DNA of 64,000 nucleotides. Origin: Micromonospora cremea. GTDB lineage: Bacteria; Actinomycetota; Actinomycetes; Mycobacteriales; Micromonosporaceae. The position numbers were made by a program, and so were the translations under genes. A model generated the notes under the pieces. That model saw only the letters and a program-made list of their open reading frames with translations. It was not told the origin of the DNA and did no database searches. The stretch spans positions 930,001 through 994,000 of the forward strand of contig NZ_FSQT01000001.1 of NCBI RefSeq assembly GCF_900143515.1, given 5' to 3'. Shown here one piece after another: positions 24,942 to 35,625 of this stretch. The first letter of the stretch is position 1. Each line of letters opens with the position of its first letter.

Positions 24942-27047
24942 GTGATCTCGTCGGAACCCGTCACGAGCCTGGTCTGGGGCCACTCGGCGTTGAGGCTCGT
25001 CGTCGACGTGTCCCCGGACGGCCCGGTCGCGATCTCGTCCTTGTCAGACGGTGTTCGGCAGAGCCAGTCGCCGGCGACGCAGCCGCTGGTGGAGCTGCTG
25101 GTCGCCGGTGAGGGCCGCGCCCGGGCCTCGCACCGCTTCTCCGAGACCGCCATCGGACGGCGCCTGGCCTACGTTGGTAGCAGCCAGGCCCGCGACGGGG
25201 CGTGGTGCGAGCTGCGCGTCGACCTGCGCGACGAGCGGACCGGCCTGACCATCGAGACCCTCTTCCGGTCGGCCGAGGGTGTCAGCGCCTGCCAGGTCCG
25301 CACGCGGGTGACCAACCAGGGAGCGGCGCCGGTACTGCTCCTGGGCGTGACCTCGTTCGCCACCGGGATCGGCGGGTATCCGGTCGACGAGCTCGACGTG
25401 ATACGGGCCGACAGTGAGTGGCTCGGCGAGAGCCGGTGGACCCGTCAACGGCTGCGCGACGATGTACCCGACCTGAACCTCCCGCTGCACGGCCAGGACG
25501 GTCGCGGCCGGTTGGCGGTCGTCAGCAGGGGGACCTGGTCCACCGGCACCCACCTGCCGACCGGCGGCATAATCCACCGCGGGGGCGGGCCGGCCTGGCT
25601 GTGGCAGGTGGAACACAACGGGGCCTGGCGATGGGAGGTCGGGGAGCGGCTCGACGGGTCCTATCTGGCTCTGCTCGGCCCAACCGATATCGACCACCAG
25701 TGGCAGCACCGTGTCGCGCCCGGCGAGAGCTTCACGACGGTACCGGTGTCGGTAGCCGTATCAGCGGACGGCTTGGACGGCGCGGTCGCCGCGCTGACCG
25801 CGCACCGGCGGGCGCTGGTTCGCCCGCACCGGGACCGGTCCGCGCTGCCGGTGGTGTTCAACGACTACATGAACACGTTGATGGGCGACCCGACCACCGC
25901 GAAGCTGCTGCCGCTGATCGACGCCGCCGCGGACGCCGGAGCGGAGGTGTTCTGCATCGACGCCGGCTGGTACGACAACGGCACCGCCTGGTGGGACAGC
26001 GTCGGCGAGTGGCAGCCGTCGCAGACCCGGTTCCCGCGCGGCATCGAGGAGGTACTCGCCCGAATCCGCCACCGGAAAATGGTGCCCGGCCTGTGGCTGG
26101 AGCCGGAGGTGATCGGGGTACGCAGCCCGATGGCCGACAAGCTGCCGAAGCAGGCCTTCCTGCAGCGCGGCGGCGTGCGGCTGGTCGAGCACGGCCGGTA
26201 CCACCTGGACCTGCGCCATCCCCGCGCGGTCGCACACCTCGACGAGGTGGTGGACCGGCTGGTCGAGCAGCTCGGGGTCGGTTACCTCAAGCTGGACTAC
26301 AACATCGACCCCGGCCCGGGCACCGACCTGGACGCGGACAGCGTCGGGGCCGGGCTGCTGGGCCACAACCGGGCTCACCTGGCGTGGCTGGACCGGCTTC
26401 TCGACCGGCACCCCGACCTGATCTTGGAGAACTGCGCGTCGGGTGCCATGCGGATGGACTACGCCCTGCTGTCCCGCATGCAGCTGCAGTCCACCAGCGA
26501 CCAGCAGGACTACCTGCGGTACCCGCCGGTCGCCGTGGCCGCGCCGATGTCGGTGCTGCCCGAGCAGTCGGCGAGCTGGGCGTACCCGCAGCCAGACATG
26601 TCCGGCGAGCAACTCGCGTACACGATGTGCACCGGCTTTCTCGGCCGTCTCTACCTGTCGGGCCGTCTGGACGGCATGGACGCTGATCAGACGGAGTCCG
26701 TGCGCGCCGCCGTACAGGTCCACCGGGAGATTCGCGGCGACCTGGCGGCCGCGGTGCCGCTGTGGCCGCTGGGCCTGCCAGGGTGGGACGACCCGTGGCT
26801 CAGTCTCGCCCTTCGCGCGGGCGACGTCGTGTACCTGGCGGTGTGGCGGCGGGCCGGCGGCACACCGGCCACGACGCTGTCCCTGCCGCACCTGCGCGGC
26901 CGGGACGTCGAGATCGACCTCCTCTATCCGCGGCGGCTGCCGGCCTGGCGGTGCGACTGGGCCGCCGGCACGGGCTCGCTGACCGTCAGCCCCAACCGCC
27001 CCGAACCGGCAGCAGCGCGGCTGTTTCGGATCGTCCCCACCACGTAA
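24942..27047 (+). CDS. Alpha-galactosidase, GH36
   Basis: 701 residues, GTG start with AGGAG upstream; no signal peptide, so cytosolic. N-terminal super-sandwich to about residue 300, then the TIM barrel: VFNDYMNTLMGDPT, EVFCIDAGWYDNG, GLWLEPEVIG, YLKLDYN (nucleophile Asp) and ENCASGAMRMDY. STSDQQDYLRYP carries the acid-base Asp. All landmarks of GH36 alpha-galactosidases that remove terminal alpha-1,6-galactose from melibiose, raffinose or galactomannan oligosaccharides are present. First gene of an operon with a dedicated importer downstream. Confidence 0.93.
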   Translation: MISSEPVTSLVWGHSALRLVVDVSPDGPVAISSLSDGVRQSQSPATQPLVELLVAGEGRARASHRFSETAIGRRLAYVGSSQARDGAWCELRVDLRDERTGLTIETLFRSAEGVSACQVRTRVTNQGAAPVLLLGVTSFATGIGGYPVDELDVIRADSEWLGESRWTRQRLRDDVPDLNLPLHGQDGRGRLAVVSRGTWSTGTHLPTGGIIHRGGGPAWLWQVEHNGAWRWEVGERLDGSYLALLGPTDIDHQWQHRVAPGESFTTVPVSVAVSADGLDGAVAALTAHRRALVRPHRDRSALPVVFNDYMNTLMGDPTTAKLLPLIDAAADAGAEVFCIDAGWYDNGTAWWDSVGEWQPSQTRFPRGIEEVLARIRHRKMVPGLWLEPEVIGVRSPMADKLPKQAFLQRGGVRLVEHGRYHLDLRHPRAVAHLDEVVDRLVEQLGVGYLKLDYNIDPGPGTDLDADSVGAGLLGHNRAHLAWLDRLLDRHPDLILENCASGAMRMDYALLSRMQLQSTSDQQDYLRYPPVAVAAPMSVLPEQSASWAYPQPDMSGEQLAYTMCTGFLGRLYLSGRLDGMDADQTESVRAAVQVHREIRGDLAAAVPLWPLGLPGWDDPWLSLALRAGDVVYLAVWRRAGGTPATTLSLPHLRGRDVEIDLLYPRRLPAWRCDWAAGTGSLTVSPNRPEPAAARLFRIVPTT

Positions 27048-27057
27048 GGAATACACG

Positions 27058-28365
27058 ATGAAAAATTGGATCAAGATCGGCGCCGCGGCGGCGCTCACGC
27101 TCGGTCTCGCGGCATGCAGCGACCCAGCCGCGGAGGCTCCCACCGACACCACCGTCACGTGGGCGGACCCGACGGCGAAGCTCGACGGGGTCAAGTTGAC
27201 GATCTGGGCGGCCCAGAACAGCAACACGGTGCCCAGCAAGGTAGTGGACGGGTTCGAGCAGGCGACCGGCGCCACCGTCGAGGTTGTCACGATCCCGGAC
27301 CCGTACGAGCAGGGCATCCAGACCAAGGTCGCCACCGGCGACAAGCCGGACCTCGCGTTCTGGCAGCCGACCGCCTCCATGCTGACCGCGATCAACGCCA
27401 AGGCCAACCTGCAACCGCTCAATGAGGCGCCCTGGCTGTCCAAGCTCTCGCCGGACCTGCGCGACATCACCGGCATCCTCGACGGCACCCGCTACGCCGC
27501 CTTGATCACCAGCCCGGCCGTCGAGGGCGTCTACTACAACAAGGAGGTCTTCGCCGCCAACGGCATCGCCGCGCCGCCGAAGAACTTCAACGAGATGGTC
27601 ACCCTCGCTCGTACGCTCAAGGCAAAGGGCGTCACCCCGTTCTACGAGATGGCCGCCGACCGGTGGGGCACCCAGTGGTGGGTGCAGATCCAGCTCGCCG
27701 ACGCCGCGAAGGCCGGCCTGTGGGAGAAGATCAACAAGGGTGAGGAGACGCTCACCAGTCCCGTCGTGCTCGACTCGATCAAGACCTACAAGTCGCTGAT
27801 CGACGAGGGACTGTTCAACTCCAACATCAAGACGGCCAAGTTCGAGGACCAGGGTACGGCGCTGCTCGCTGGCGAGGCCGCCATGGTGGTTCAGGTCAAC
27901 TCCTTCTTCGGCCAGCTCCAAGCCAAGGCCGACACCGCAACCCTGGACAAGAAGATCGGATTCTTCCCGATTTCTCCGTCCGGCAACATCGGTACGTTCA
28001 TTCCGGACCAGTCCAACGCCCTGGTCGCCTTCAAGACCGGCGACGCCAAGCGGGAGGCCGCGGCCCGGCAACTGCTGTCGTACTGGATGGGCCCGGGCTA
28101 CCAGGACTTCGTCACCGACCGCAACACGATCTCGCTGCAGACCGCGGTGCCGAACCCGCCGGGCGTGCCCAAGGCCCTGCTCGACGTGCACGCCGCACTG
28201 CCGACATCGGTCGGTTCCATGCAGGCACTGGCGGTCGCCAACCCCGACCTGTACATCAACCTCGCTGACATGATCACTGGCTCCATGACGCCGGAACAGG
28301 TGGCCCAGGCCACCCAGGAACAGTTCGCCCAGTTGGCCAAGGCAGCCGGCGCGCCCGGCTTCTGA
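27058..28365 (+). CDS. ABC transporter sugar-binding lipoprotein (alpha-galactoside locus)
   Basis: 435 residues. Signal peptide with lipobox LAACS at residues about 17-21. MalE-like body: LTIWAAQNSNTVPSKVVDGFEQATG, KPDLAFWQPTASML, YNKEVFAANGI and GEAAMVVQVNSF. AAGGA precedes the ATG; 10 bases separate it from the GH36 stop. Presumed to bind alpha-galactosyl oligosaccharides because of its operon partner. Confidence 0.92.
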   Translation: MKNWIKIGAAAALTLGLAACSDPAAEAPTDTTVTWADPTAKLDGVKLTIWAAQNSNTVPSKVVDGFEQATGATVEVVTIPDPYEQGIQTKVATGDKPDLAFWQPTASMLTAINAKANLQPLNEAPWLSKLSPDLRDITGILDGTRYAALITSPAVEGVYYNKEVFAANGIAAPPKNFNEMVTLARTLKAKGVTPFYEMAADRWGTQWWVQIQLADAAKAGLWEKINKGEETLTSPVVLDSIKTYKSLIDEGLFNSNIKTAKFEDQGTALLAGEAAMVVQVNSFFGQLQAKADTATLDKKIGFFPISPSGNIGTFIPDQSNALVAFKTGDAKREAAARQLLSYWMGPGYQDFVTDRNTISLQTAVPNPPGVPKALLDVHAALPTSVGSMQALAVANPDLYINLADMITGSMTPEQVAQATQEQFAQLAKAAGAPGF

Positions 28366-28422
28366 GCAATCGCACGTCGGGCGCGGCGCGTCCGCGCCCG
28401 ACCTGCTGAAGGAGTGCCAGTA

Positions 28423-29385
28423 ATGATGCCCACGGCAGCACAGGCGCGGGTGGGGGAGCGGAGCACCCCACCGGCTCCCGCCCCGGCAGGCGCCCGGCGC
28501 CGCCCCACGACGGGCGCCATCAACCGGCAGACGCATCCGATGTGGTTCCTGGCTCCGGCGTTCGCGATCCTGTTGGTCTTCTTCTTCCTGCCGACCGTCT
28601 TCAACTTCATCTACGCCTTCACCGACTGGTCCGGCTTCAAGAGCGAAATCAACCCGGTCGGGCTGGACAACTTCGCCGACCTCGCCGCCAGCGGAACCCT
28701 CTTCCGCGCCCTGCGGATCACCGTCGTGTACGCGGTCCTGGTGGCCATCTTTCAGAACCTGTTCGGATTCGGCCTGGCTGTCCTGCTAGAGCGCGACACC
28801 TGGCTCAACCGCCTGGCCAGGATCTTCTTCCTCATTCCCGTGCTCATGTCCGCCCTCGCCGTCGGCTACATCTTCCAGGCGCTTCTCAAGCCCGATGGCA
28901 GCCTCAACCAACTGATCGGCGCGGTTGCCCGAAGCCCGTTCGACTACGCGTGGCTCGGCGACACCACCTGGACGATCGTCGTGGTGGCGGTGATCCACGC
29001 GTGGAAGTGGATGGGACTGGCGATGCTCATCTACCTGGCGGGGCTGAAGACGATCCCCGAGGACGTCATGGAAGCGGCGCGCATCGACGGCGCCTCCCGC
29101 TGGCGGACATTCTGGACCATCAGATCCCCGCTGATGGCGCCGGCGGTCACCTTCAACGTCGCCACGGCGTTGCTGGGATCAATGAACGGCTTCGACATCG
29201 TGCAGGCCACCACCGGCGGCGGGCCGGCCCGCACCACGGAGATCCTCAACATCTTCATCTTCCGCACGTTCGGGCAGGGCCTGTTCGCCCAGGCCACCAC
29301 CATGAGCCTGATCCTGTTCCTGCTCGTCGCCTTCATGGCTTTCCCCGTGATCTATGTACTGCGTAAGCGGGAGGAGATCCTGTGA
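28423..29385 (+). CDS. ABC sugar transporter permease, MalF type
   Basis: 320 residues from ATG 28423 (GAAGGAG upstream). About 45 cytoplasmic residues, then six membrane helices and the EAA loop DVMEAARIDGASRWRTFWTI. Its stop overlaps the partner permease start as GTGA. Confidence 0.92.
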   Translation: MMPTAAQARVGERSTPPAPAPAGARRRPTTGAINRQTHPMWFLAPAFAILLVFFFLPTVFNFIYAFTDWSGFKSEINPVGLDNFADLAASGTLFRALRITVVYAVLVAIFQNLFGFGLAVLLERDTWLNRLARIFFLIPVLMSALAVGYIFQALLKPDGSLNQLIGAVARSPFDYAWLGDTTWTIVVVAVIHAWKWMGLAMLIYLAGLKTIPEDVMEAARIDGASRWRTFWTIRSPLMAPAVTFNVATALLGSMNGFDIVQATTGGGPARTTEILNIFIFRTFGQGLFAQATTMSLILFLLVAFMAFPVIYVLRKREEIL

Positions 29386-30212
29386 TCAGCGATGCGCGCC
29401 TCTGGCGCCGGCTGCAGCCGGCCGTCACCATCGTGCTCGGGCTGGCCGTCATCGGGATCCCGCTGTGGCTCGTCGTGGTGACCGCCGGCAAGTCTCGGAG
29501 CGAGGCGTTGACCCCGGACCTGTCCCTGCCATCCGAGTGGCACCTGTGGGAGAACCTTCGTCAGGTGTGGACGGACGGCGAGGTTCCGGCCGCTTTTCTC
29601 GGCAGCCTGCTGGTCGTCGTACCCACGGTCTTCGGGGTCCTCGCCCTCGGATCCATGGCCTCCTGGGTGCTGGCCCGCCACGCCACCCGCCTCAACGCCG
29701 TCCTGTACGCCCTGGCGATCAGCGGCATCATCCTGCCCCCGGCGGTCGTCACCGTGGTACTCCTGCTTCGCCAACTCGGCCTCGCCGGCACCGCCATCGG
29801 CATGATCGGCGTCTACATGGGCATCTATATGTCCACTGTCGTCTTCTTCGTCACCGGCTTTATCCGTACCATCCCCACGTCACTGGAGGAGGCGGCCCAG
29901 GTCGACGGCGCCAGCCCGCTGACGGTGTTCCGGCGCATCGTGCTGCCGATGCTCCGGCCGGTGCTCGCCACCGCCACCGTCCTGATCAGCCTGTACGTCT
30001 GGAACGACGTCTTCTACGCGTTCTTCGTCGTCGGCGGGCGCCTCGACACCCTGCCGCTCAACCTCTTCAGCGTCGCCAGCGCCGGTCTCTACCTCAACAA
30101 CTGGCACCTCATCTTTGCCTACGTCATCTTGATGAGCCTGCCCCTGATCGTCGTGTTCGCCGTGGCCCAACGAAAGATCATTTCCGGCATCACCAATGGC
30201 GCCGTCAAATAG
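29382..30212 (+). CDS. ABC sugar transporter permease, MalG type
   Basis: 276 residues, six membrane helices, EAA loop SLEEAAQVDGASPLTVFRRIVLPM. Forms the channel with the 28423-29385 product. It is followed by 131 bases without a recognisable gene. Confidence 0.92.
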   Translation: MISDARLWRRLQPAVTIVLGLAVIGIPLWLVVVTAGKSRSEALTPDLSLPSEWHLWENLRQVWTDGEVPAAFLGSLLVVVPTVFGVLALGSMASWVLARHATRLNAVLYALAISGIILPPAVVTVVLLLRQLGLAGTAIGMIGVYMGIYMSTVVFFVTGFIRTIPTSLEEAAQVDGASPLTVFRRIVLPMLRPVLATATVLISLYVWNDVFYAFFVVGGRLDTLPLNLFSVASAGLYLNNWHLIFAYVILMSLPLIVVFAVAQRKIISGITNGAVK

Positions 30213-30343
30213 CAGAACCTCTCCCGCGAGGAAGTGAGACGTCGAGGGAGTCGTGGGTTCACATTGCCATGACCCGTGAAAGGGAGGCGAGGAATCGAAC
30301 CGCAGTTCCGAAGGATGTCTGAATCGAACGAAATGAGGATGAC

Positions 30344-32901
30344 GTGCAAAAATGGATCGCCTCGATCACTGCGTTGAGCGTTGCGATGGGCGTGAGCGGT
30401 GCGACGGCCGCGCCACCTCAGCAGGAAGCGCGCGCCGACAACGTCAAGCAGCTACTCGTCGATCTCGGTGAGCGCACCGGCCCGTTCGTCGGCGCCGGCG
30501 GCGGGACTCTCTACGGACTCAGCGACGAGGGCGTACCCAGCGACAACACCCTCGAACCGCTCCGGATCCACAGCATCGCACAGAAGCCGCCGGCGGGCGC
30601 CCAGCACCCGAACGGCGACGCGATGGTGGTCGCGGAGCCGTTCTTCCGGACAGGCGGTGAGTACATCCAGATCTACGTCCAGGACATGTACGCGTCGTGG
30701 CCCTACGAGAACCCGGGCGGTGTGGTCCCCTGCAACGAGGTCTGCTTCGACGACTTCATGCAGAAGTTGGCCTGGGTGGTCGACCGGGCGTCAAACAGCC
30801 CGCATGCCGACCGTTTCGTCTACGTGCCGTTCAACGAGCCGGATCACATCTGGTACGAGTTGGGTACCGGCAACAACGCGGCCTACCGGACCCGCATGGA
30901 CGCCTTCCTCAACCACTGGAAGAGGGCTGTCGAGTACATCCGCGCGCATCATCCCGAGGCGCGGGTGATGGGAATGAACGACGCCACATTTCGTCAGCGC
31001 AACTACGCCGACTTCCTGACGTTCGCTCGAGACAACAACGTCCTGCCGGACATCGTCTCGTGGCACCAGTTGCCATCCAACAGCCTGGACCCGGCGAGCA
31101 CCAACTATTTCCGCACCACCTTCCGGACCTACCGCAACCTTGAGCGGGAGCGCGGCATTACGCCGATTCCGATCAACATCAACGAGTACGCGGGGAACCG
31201 TGACCTCACGGTGCCCGGACAGCTCATCAAATGGACCGCGATGTTCGAGGAGGCGAAGGTCGCCGCCGGCGGCAAGGCCTACTGGACCGCGGCCGGCGGC
31301 CTCGCCGGTGACGTCGTCCAGACCAACAAGCCAGGTGGCGGCTGGTGGTTCTACAAGATGTACGCGGACCTGAAGGGCGGCGACACGGTCCGCGTCACCC
31401 GTCCAGACACCACCACCATCGACGCCCTGGACGGGATCGCCGTCGTCGACGACGACAGACGGCAGGCCCGGATCGTGGCGGGAGGCGGCGCCGAGGACTT
31501 CGACGTCGTCATCGACAACGTCGACGCCGACCTGTTCGGCAAGAAGGTCGGCGTCACGATGTCCGCCACGACCTGGAGTGGCCAGAACTCCGACGCTCCG
31601 CCGCCCGTCGTCCTGCTCGACTCCGATGTCGCCGTCAAGGACGGCAAGATCACGGTGCCGGTCCGCGGCCTGGGGGTGCACGGCGACGGCGGTGCGAACA
31701 CGGACCTGATGGCCGCGTACGAGATCGTCCTCTCGCCCGGTGGCCGGGGCTCCCGGCAGCCGATCGATCGCCCGTGGCAGGGGTCCTACGAGGCGGAGAG
31801 CGCGACCATCACCGCCGGGCAGGTGTACACGCAGGGCACCGTACAGAACTGGAACGGCGCCGCCGCGTCGGGCAATCGCGATGTCGGTTCCCTGAACAGG
31901 TCCGACAGTGCCGTAGACTTTAATGTGGACGTCCCGCAGGCCGGCACCTACCGGCTGGGCATCATGTACGGCAACCAGACCGGGCAGCCGTCCCAGCAGG
32001 TGCTGACCGTCAACGGTGGCCAGGCGCAGTTCGTCGACTACGAGGCGACAATGAACTGGACGTGGCGCACGCGCAAGGACGTCAACGTCGAGCTCAATCA
32101 GGGGACCAACCACATCCGCCTCGCCAAGTCGCACCCTGAGCTAGGCGCGGCCGTCGGTGAGGCGACCCTGGACCGTGTCGATCTGGAGCTCGTATCGCGC
32201 GCGGGGCCCGGGACCCGGCGCTACGAGGCCGAGCTGTCCCAGGCGACGGCAGGCTCCGTCACCCACGAGTACGACCATCCGCAGCAGTCCGGCGCCGGAC
32301 ACCTGGTGCTCAAGCGCGGTGGCGAAGCCATGTTCACCGTCTACGCCGAGGAGGACGGCTACTACGACATCCAGTTCCGGCACAACAGTCCCGGTAAACG
32401 CGATACCGCCGTCGCCCAAATCGGCCTCGACCGCCGTCCCGTCGACGGGGCGCACCTGCGCGCCACGCCGGGCGGTACGTTCTGGGACACCGACACCCAT
32501 CGGCTCTTCCTGTCCGCCGGGGTCAACCGAGTCACTGTGCAGGGGATAACACCGACACCCGTACGACTCGACGCGATCATCGTCACGCGGGCCGTGACGG
32601 GCGCTCAACCGGTGCGGTCGCACGAGGCTGAGAGTGCAGTCCTGAAGGGTTCCGCGGCCGTCGAAAGCCACGGTTACGCCTCCGGCGGCCAGTACGTCGG
32701 CGGGGTCGGTCATGGGGGAACTGGTGGGCCAGGGGAGTGCCGGTGACCCTCAAGGCCGGCCGGAACGAGATCACCCTCTACAACGACCCGGCCAACAGTG
32801 CTACGGCGCCGGGCTGCCCGTCGCCGTGCCGGGCGAGGCTCGACAGTGAATGGGCGCCGAACCTCGATCGCTTCGAAATCGCGCCGGTGCGGGTCGGCTG
32901 A
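30344..32901 (+). CDS. Secreted clan-A glycoside hydrolase (GH39-like) with CBM6/CBM35-type domains; 3' frameshift
   Basis: Signal peptide to about residue 22. Residues about 30-330 form a TIM barrel. YVPFNEPDHIWYEL supplies the Asn-Glu-Pro acid-base motif and PININEYAGN the nucleophile Glu, the arrangement of clan GH-A (GH5/30/39). A beta domain follows to about 470, then two or three carbohydrate-binding modules of the CBM6/35 type (SYEAESATITAG, GTRRYEAELSQATAG, RSHEAESAVLKG). The frame stops at 32744-32746 inside the last module, right after VGGVGHG. The missing end (VPVTLKAGRNEITLYND, DRFEIAPVRVG) continues in another frame to TGA 32899-32901. Probably releases oligosaccharides taken up by the neighbouring importer; exact substrate unknown. 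Confidence 0.75.
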
Positions 32902-32914
32902 TCGGACCCGAGTT

Positions 32915-32948
32915 CCAGGCTCGCCCCGTGCCAACGGGGCGAGCCTGG
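32915..32948. terminator. Strong hairpin ending the alpha-galactoside locus
   Basis: CCAGGCTCGCCCCGT, loop GCCA, then its perfect complement: 15 bp, 14 bases after the stop. Confidence 0.88.
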
Positions 32949-33301
32949 CACGCAACAGCGGCCCGCCGAAGGGTTGCCCGGCAGGGGGAGTGGCGTCGCT
33001 CAGGTGATCTGATGGATGACTGCGGACCCGATCCGGGCGTACGCGTCTCCGGATCAGTTAATGCGACCGCGCCCACAAACCGCACTTCAGACGGCCGAAC
33101 CGACTATTCGAGCTCCACACCCGCAATGACGGCCACGGCCACCGCCCCACATCGAAGATCTTGATGAATCTCGACGATCAGGCGGTGGCCGCTCTACGTC
33201 ACGTCCACACACCGAACCAACCAGCGGTCACCGGCAGCACCCCGACTCGGGAGTCGAATCGCCAGTGACCCCGTTGCCGGTATGAATGGACGCACCGCAC
33301 A
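32949..33301. other. Gap without recognisable gene
   Basis: I see no coding region with family features and no repeat. Base composition is less G/C biased than the neighbouring genes, consistent with non-coding or decayed DNA. Confidence 0.4.
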
Positions 33302-35044
33302 TCACGATGGCGGGTAAGCCTCCAGCTCGTAGATGCGGGCCGAGGGATCAGTCGTCTGCGCCGGGGCGGTGACATTGAGTCGGACATAGCGGCCAAATGC
33401 GTCCACGTAGTGGGTACTGACATTCGCCGTGTTCGCGGTCACGGTGACGACCGTCCACCACTGTATGGCGTCAGCGCTCATCTGGATGTTGAAGGCGCGG
33501 GTGTTGAACGACGTCGCCTCCCCGCCGGCGCCAGCATGACGCAGCACAAACTTCCTGATGTTCACAAGCGAGCCCCCAGGGGAACCAAGATCGACACGTA
33601 GCCACTTGCCAACCCCTGTGGAACACCACTTGTCCGACGCGCCGCCGGTCGAGCTACCGTTGACCGCCTTCTGCGGGCCTTGGGTCAGCGCGCACTGACT
33701 GTCCGCGATCGCGGGCTTGTTCAGCGCGAGATTAACCTCCGGCGGCAGTGACCCGGCCTGACCGTAGACCTCCAGCTCGTAGATGCGGGCCGAGGGGTCA
33801 GTGGTCTGTGTCGGGGTGGTGATGTTGAGGCGGACGTAGCGGGCGGTTGCCGTCACGTCGTGGGTGGTGACGCTCGCGGTGTTCGCGGTCACGGTGACGG
33901 CCGTCGTCCACGTTGTGCTGTCAGCGCTCATCTGGATGTTGAAGGCGCGGGTGTTGAACGACGTCGGCTCCCCACCGGCGCCAGCATGACGCACCACGAC
34001 CCGCCTGATGGTCGCACTGGATCCGAAATCGACGCGCAGCCACCTGCTGGCCCCCGTGGAGCACCACTTGTCCGACAGGCCGCCGGTCGAGCTACCGTTG
34101 ACTGCCTTCTCGGGGCCCTGGGACAGCGCGCACTGGCTGTCCGCGGTCGTGGGCTTGTTCAGTGCGAGATTGACCCCGCCGTAGACCTCCAGCTCGTAGA
34201 TGCGGGCCGAGGGGTCAGTGGTCTGTGTCGGGGTGGTGATGTTGAGGCGGACGTAGCGGGCGGTTGCCGTCACGTCGTGGGTGGTGACGCTCGCGGTGTT
34301 CGCGGTCACGGTGACGGCCGTCGTCCACGTTGTGCTGTCAGCGCTCATCTGGATGTTGAAGGCGCGGGTGTTGAACGACGTCGGCTCCCCGCCGGCGCCA
34401 GCATGACGCAGCACAAACTGTCTGATGTTCGTACTGGATCCGAGGTCGACGCGCAGCCACTTGCTGGCCCCCGTGGAGCACCACCTGTCCGACGGGCCGC
34501 CGGTCCAGCTACCGTTGATTGCCTTCTCCGGGCCCTGGGACAGCGCGCACTGACTGTCCGCGATCGCGGGCTTGTTCCACGCGAGATTGATGTCGGGCGT
34601 GAGTGGAATCGCCAAACAGGTTTGGCTCACGGTGAAGTCGCCTATTGGGTTGCCCGTGACCTCGGCGCTGCCGTTGATGATCTGCAACCCTGCCTGCACC
34701 CTGACCCGGGCCTGCGGCGTGCCCTGGGTGATGTCGCCGTCGGGTCCGGGAACGATGACGGGGGCGAGCTCTTGGCCTTCCGGCGTCATGAAGTACAGGG
34801 TCAGCCCCTTGAACTCACCCTGCTCAGGGGTTGGCAGTCGGAAGGTCCAGACATCCAGGCCGACAAAGGGACCATTTCCGGGCTCCTGGCAGTTCGGTGG
34901 GAAGCCGTCCGCGCTACGCCCCGCCTGCTCGGACCAGAGAGGGACCTGAGGGCTGGGCTGGGCCCAGGCCGGTGTGGCGGCCGAAAGACCGATCATGCAG
35001 ATCAGCAGCGCCACGATTAAACGGAACAAATCACGCACATGCAT
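33302..35044 (-). CDS. Secreted protein with three tandem discoidin (F5/8 type C) domains
   Basis: 580 residues from ATG 35044 (GGTGA upstream); ATG 35056 is also in frame. Signal peptide to about AWA (residue 28). Residues about 30-155 are a unique beta-rich domain (WTFRLPTPEQGEFKG, TLYFMTPEGQELAP). Three discoidin-type carbohydrate-binding domains of about 139 residues follow, each beginning INLAWNKP or VNLALNKP and closing with YVRLNI and ARIYELEVY. Cys pairs (ADSQCALSQGP, DRWCSTGAS) recur. No catalytic domain is evident, so it is probably an adhesin or lectin-like binding protein. It is isolated and convergent to the preceding locus. Confidence 0.82.
   Translation of the reverse strand: MHVRDLFRLIVALLICMIGLSAATPAWAQPSPQVPLWSEQAGRSADGFPPNCQEPGNGPFVGLDVWTFRLPTPEQGEFKGLTLYFMTPEGQELAPVIVPGPDGDITQGTPQARVRVQAGLQIINGSAEVTGNPIGDFTVSQTCLAIPLTPDINLAWNKPAIADSQCALSQGPEKAINGSWTGGPSDRWCSTGASKWLRVDLGSSTNIRQFVLRHAGAGGEPTSFNTRAFNIQMSADSTTWTTAVTVTANTASVTTHDVTATARYVRLNITTPTQTTDPSARIYELEVYGGVNLALNKPTTADSQCALSQGPEKAVNGSSTGGLSDKWCSTGASRWLRVDFGSSATIRRVVVRHAGAGGEPTSFNTRAFNIQMSADSTTWTTAVTVTANTASVTTHDVTATARYVRLNITTPTQTTDPSARIYELEVYGQAGSLPPEVNLALNKPAIADSQCALTQGPQKAVNGSSTGGASDKWCSTGVGKWLRVDLGSPGGSLVNIRKFVLRHAGAGGEATSFNTRAFNIQMSADAIQWWTVVTVTANTANVSTHYVDAFGRYVRLNVTAPAQTTDPSARIYELEAYPPS
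33762..34390. repeat. Two 212-bp identical tandem segments in the discoidin gene
   Basis: Positions 33762-33973 and 34179-34390 are identical base for base as far as I can read, 417 bases apart (139 codons). The third domain copy has diverged. This indicates recent duplication or gene conversion. Confidence 0.85.
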
Positions 35045-35532
35045 GGGAATCACCATTAGCTTTATCTGTCGAGACTGGATGGTCGTACCGAATGTCGTCG
35101 TCCGCGTGAACCACCTATCCACGGGCAACGAACGTGTGCTCGTGTGGGTGCATACTGATCGAGTAGTTTTTGGAACAGTTCAAGCTGGCCGGCGTCACCC
35201 TCTTCCTCCACCACGAGGCGGCCGTTTGGTCTGGTCGTCCGTCATCTTGAGCGTCTGCTTCGACATCTGGTGCAGGGTTTTTGCACATTCACAGATGGTC
35301 GAATGTTCGCGCACGCGTAGTAGCGATTGTCGGTGGCGTGGTTGCCGCTCAATCGCTATTCTTTCCGGGCCCAATGGCCGGACGCAGGTCAGGGTGGTCC
35401 TGCTATCGGCGCAGGTCAAGGCCTATCCGCGACAAGACTAGTGGGGCGACAGCCGGGATCAGTATCTGGAACAAGGCCGTTTTCGGTCACGCGACGGGCA
35501 ATGCCTGGAAACCCCTTGTCCCGTAAGGGGGT

Positions 35533-35560
35533 CCGCAAGATTTCCCGTCAGTTAACCCCC
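35533..35560. repeat. Dispersed CCGCAAGATTTCC element, copy A
   Basis: CCGCAAGATTTCC then a GTTAAC/GGTAAAAC-like segment and a C-run. Shared with copies near 50235-50262 and 52733-52762. Copies A and B are also both preceded by AAGGGG. Confidence 0.5.
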
Positions 35561-35625
35561 TGTCCCAGCAACTTAATCAGGCTACTTTCGAACACCAATG
35601 CGGATTAGCCGATCTGTTGCTACTG

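Noticed and set aside
32949-33301. Possible IS end or small gene after the alpha-galactoside locus
   Set aside because: No inverted repeats, no transposase motifs and no ribosome site with a convincing frame.
33762-34390. CRISPR-like repetition
   Set aside because: The repeats are in-frame protein domains of 139 codons, not short repeats with unique spacers; no CRISPR array was seen anywhere in the window.
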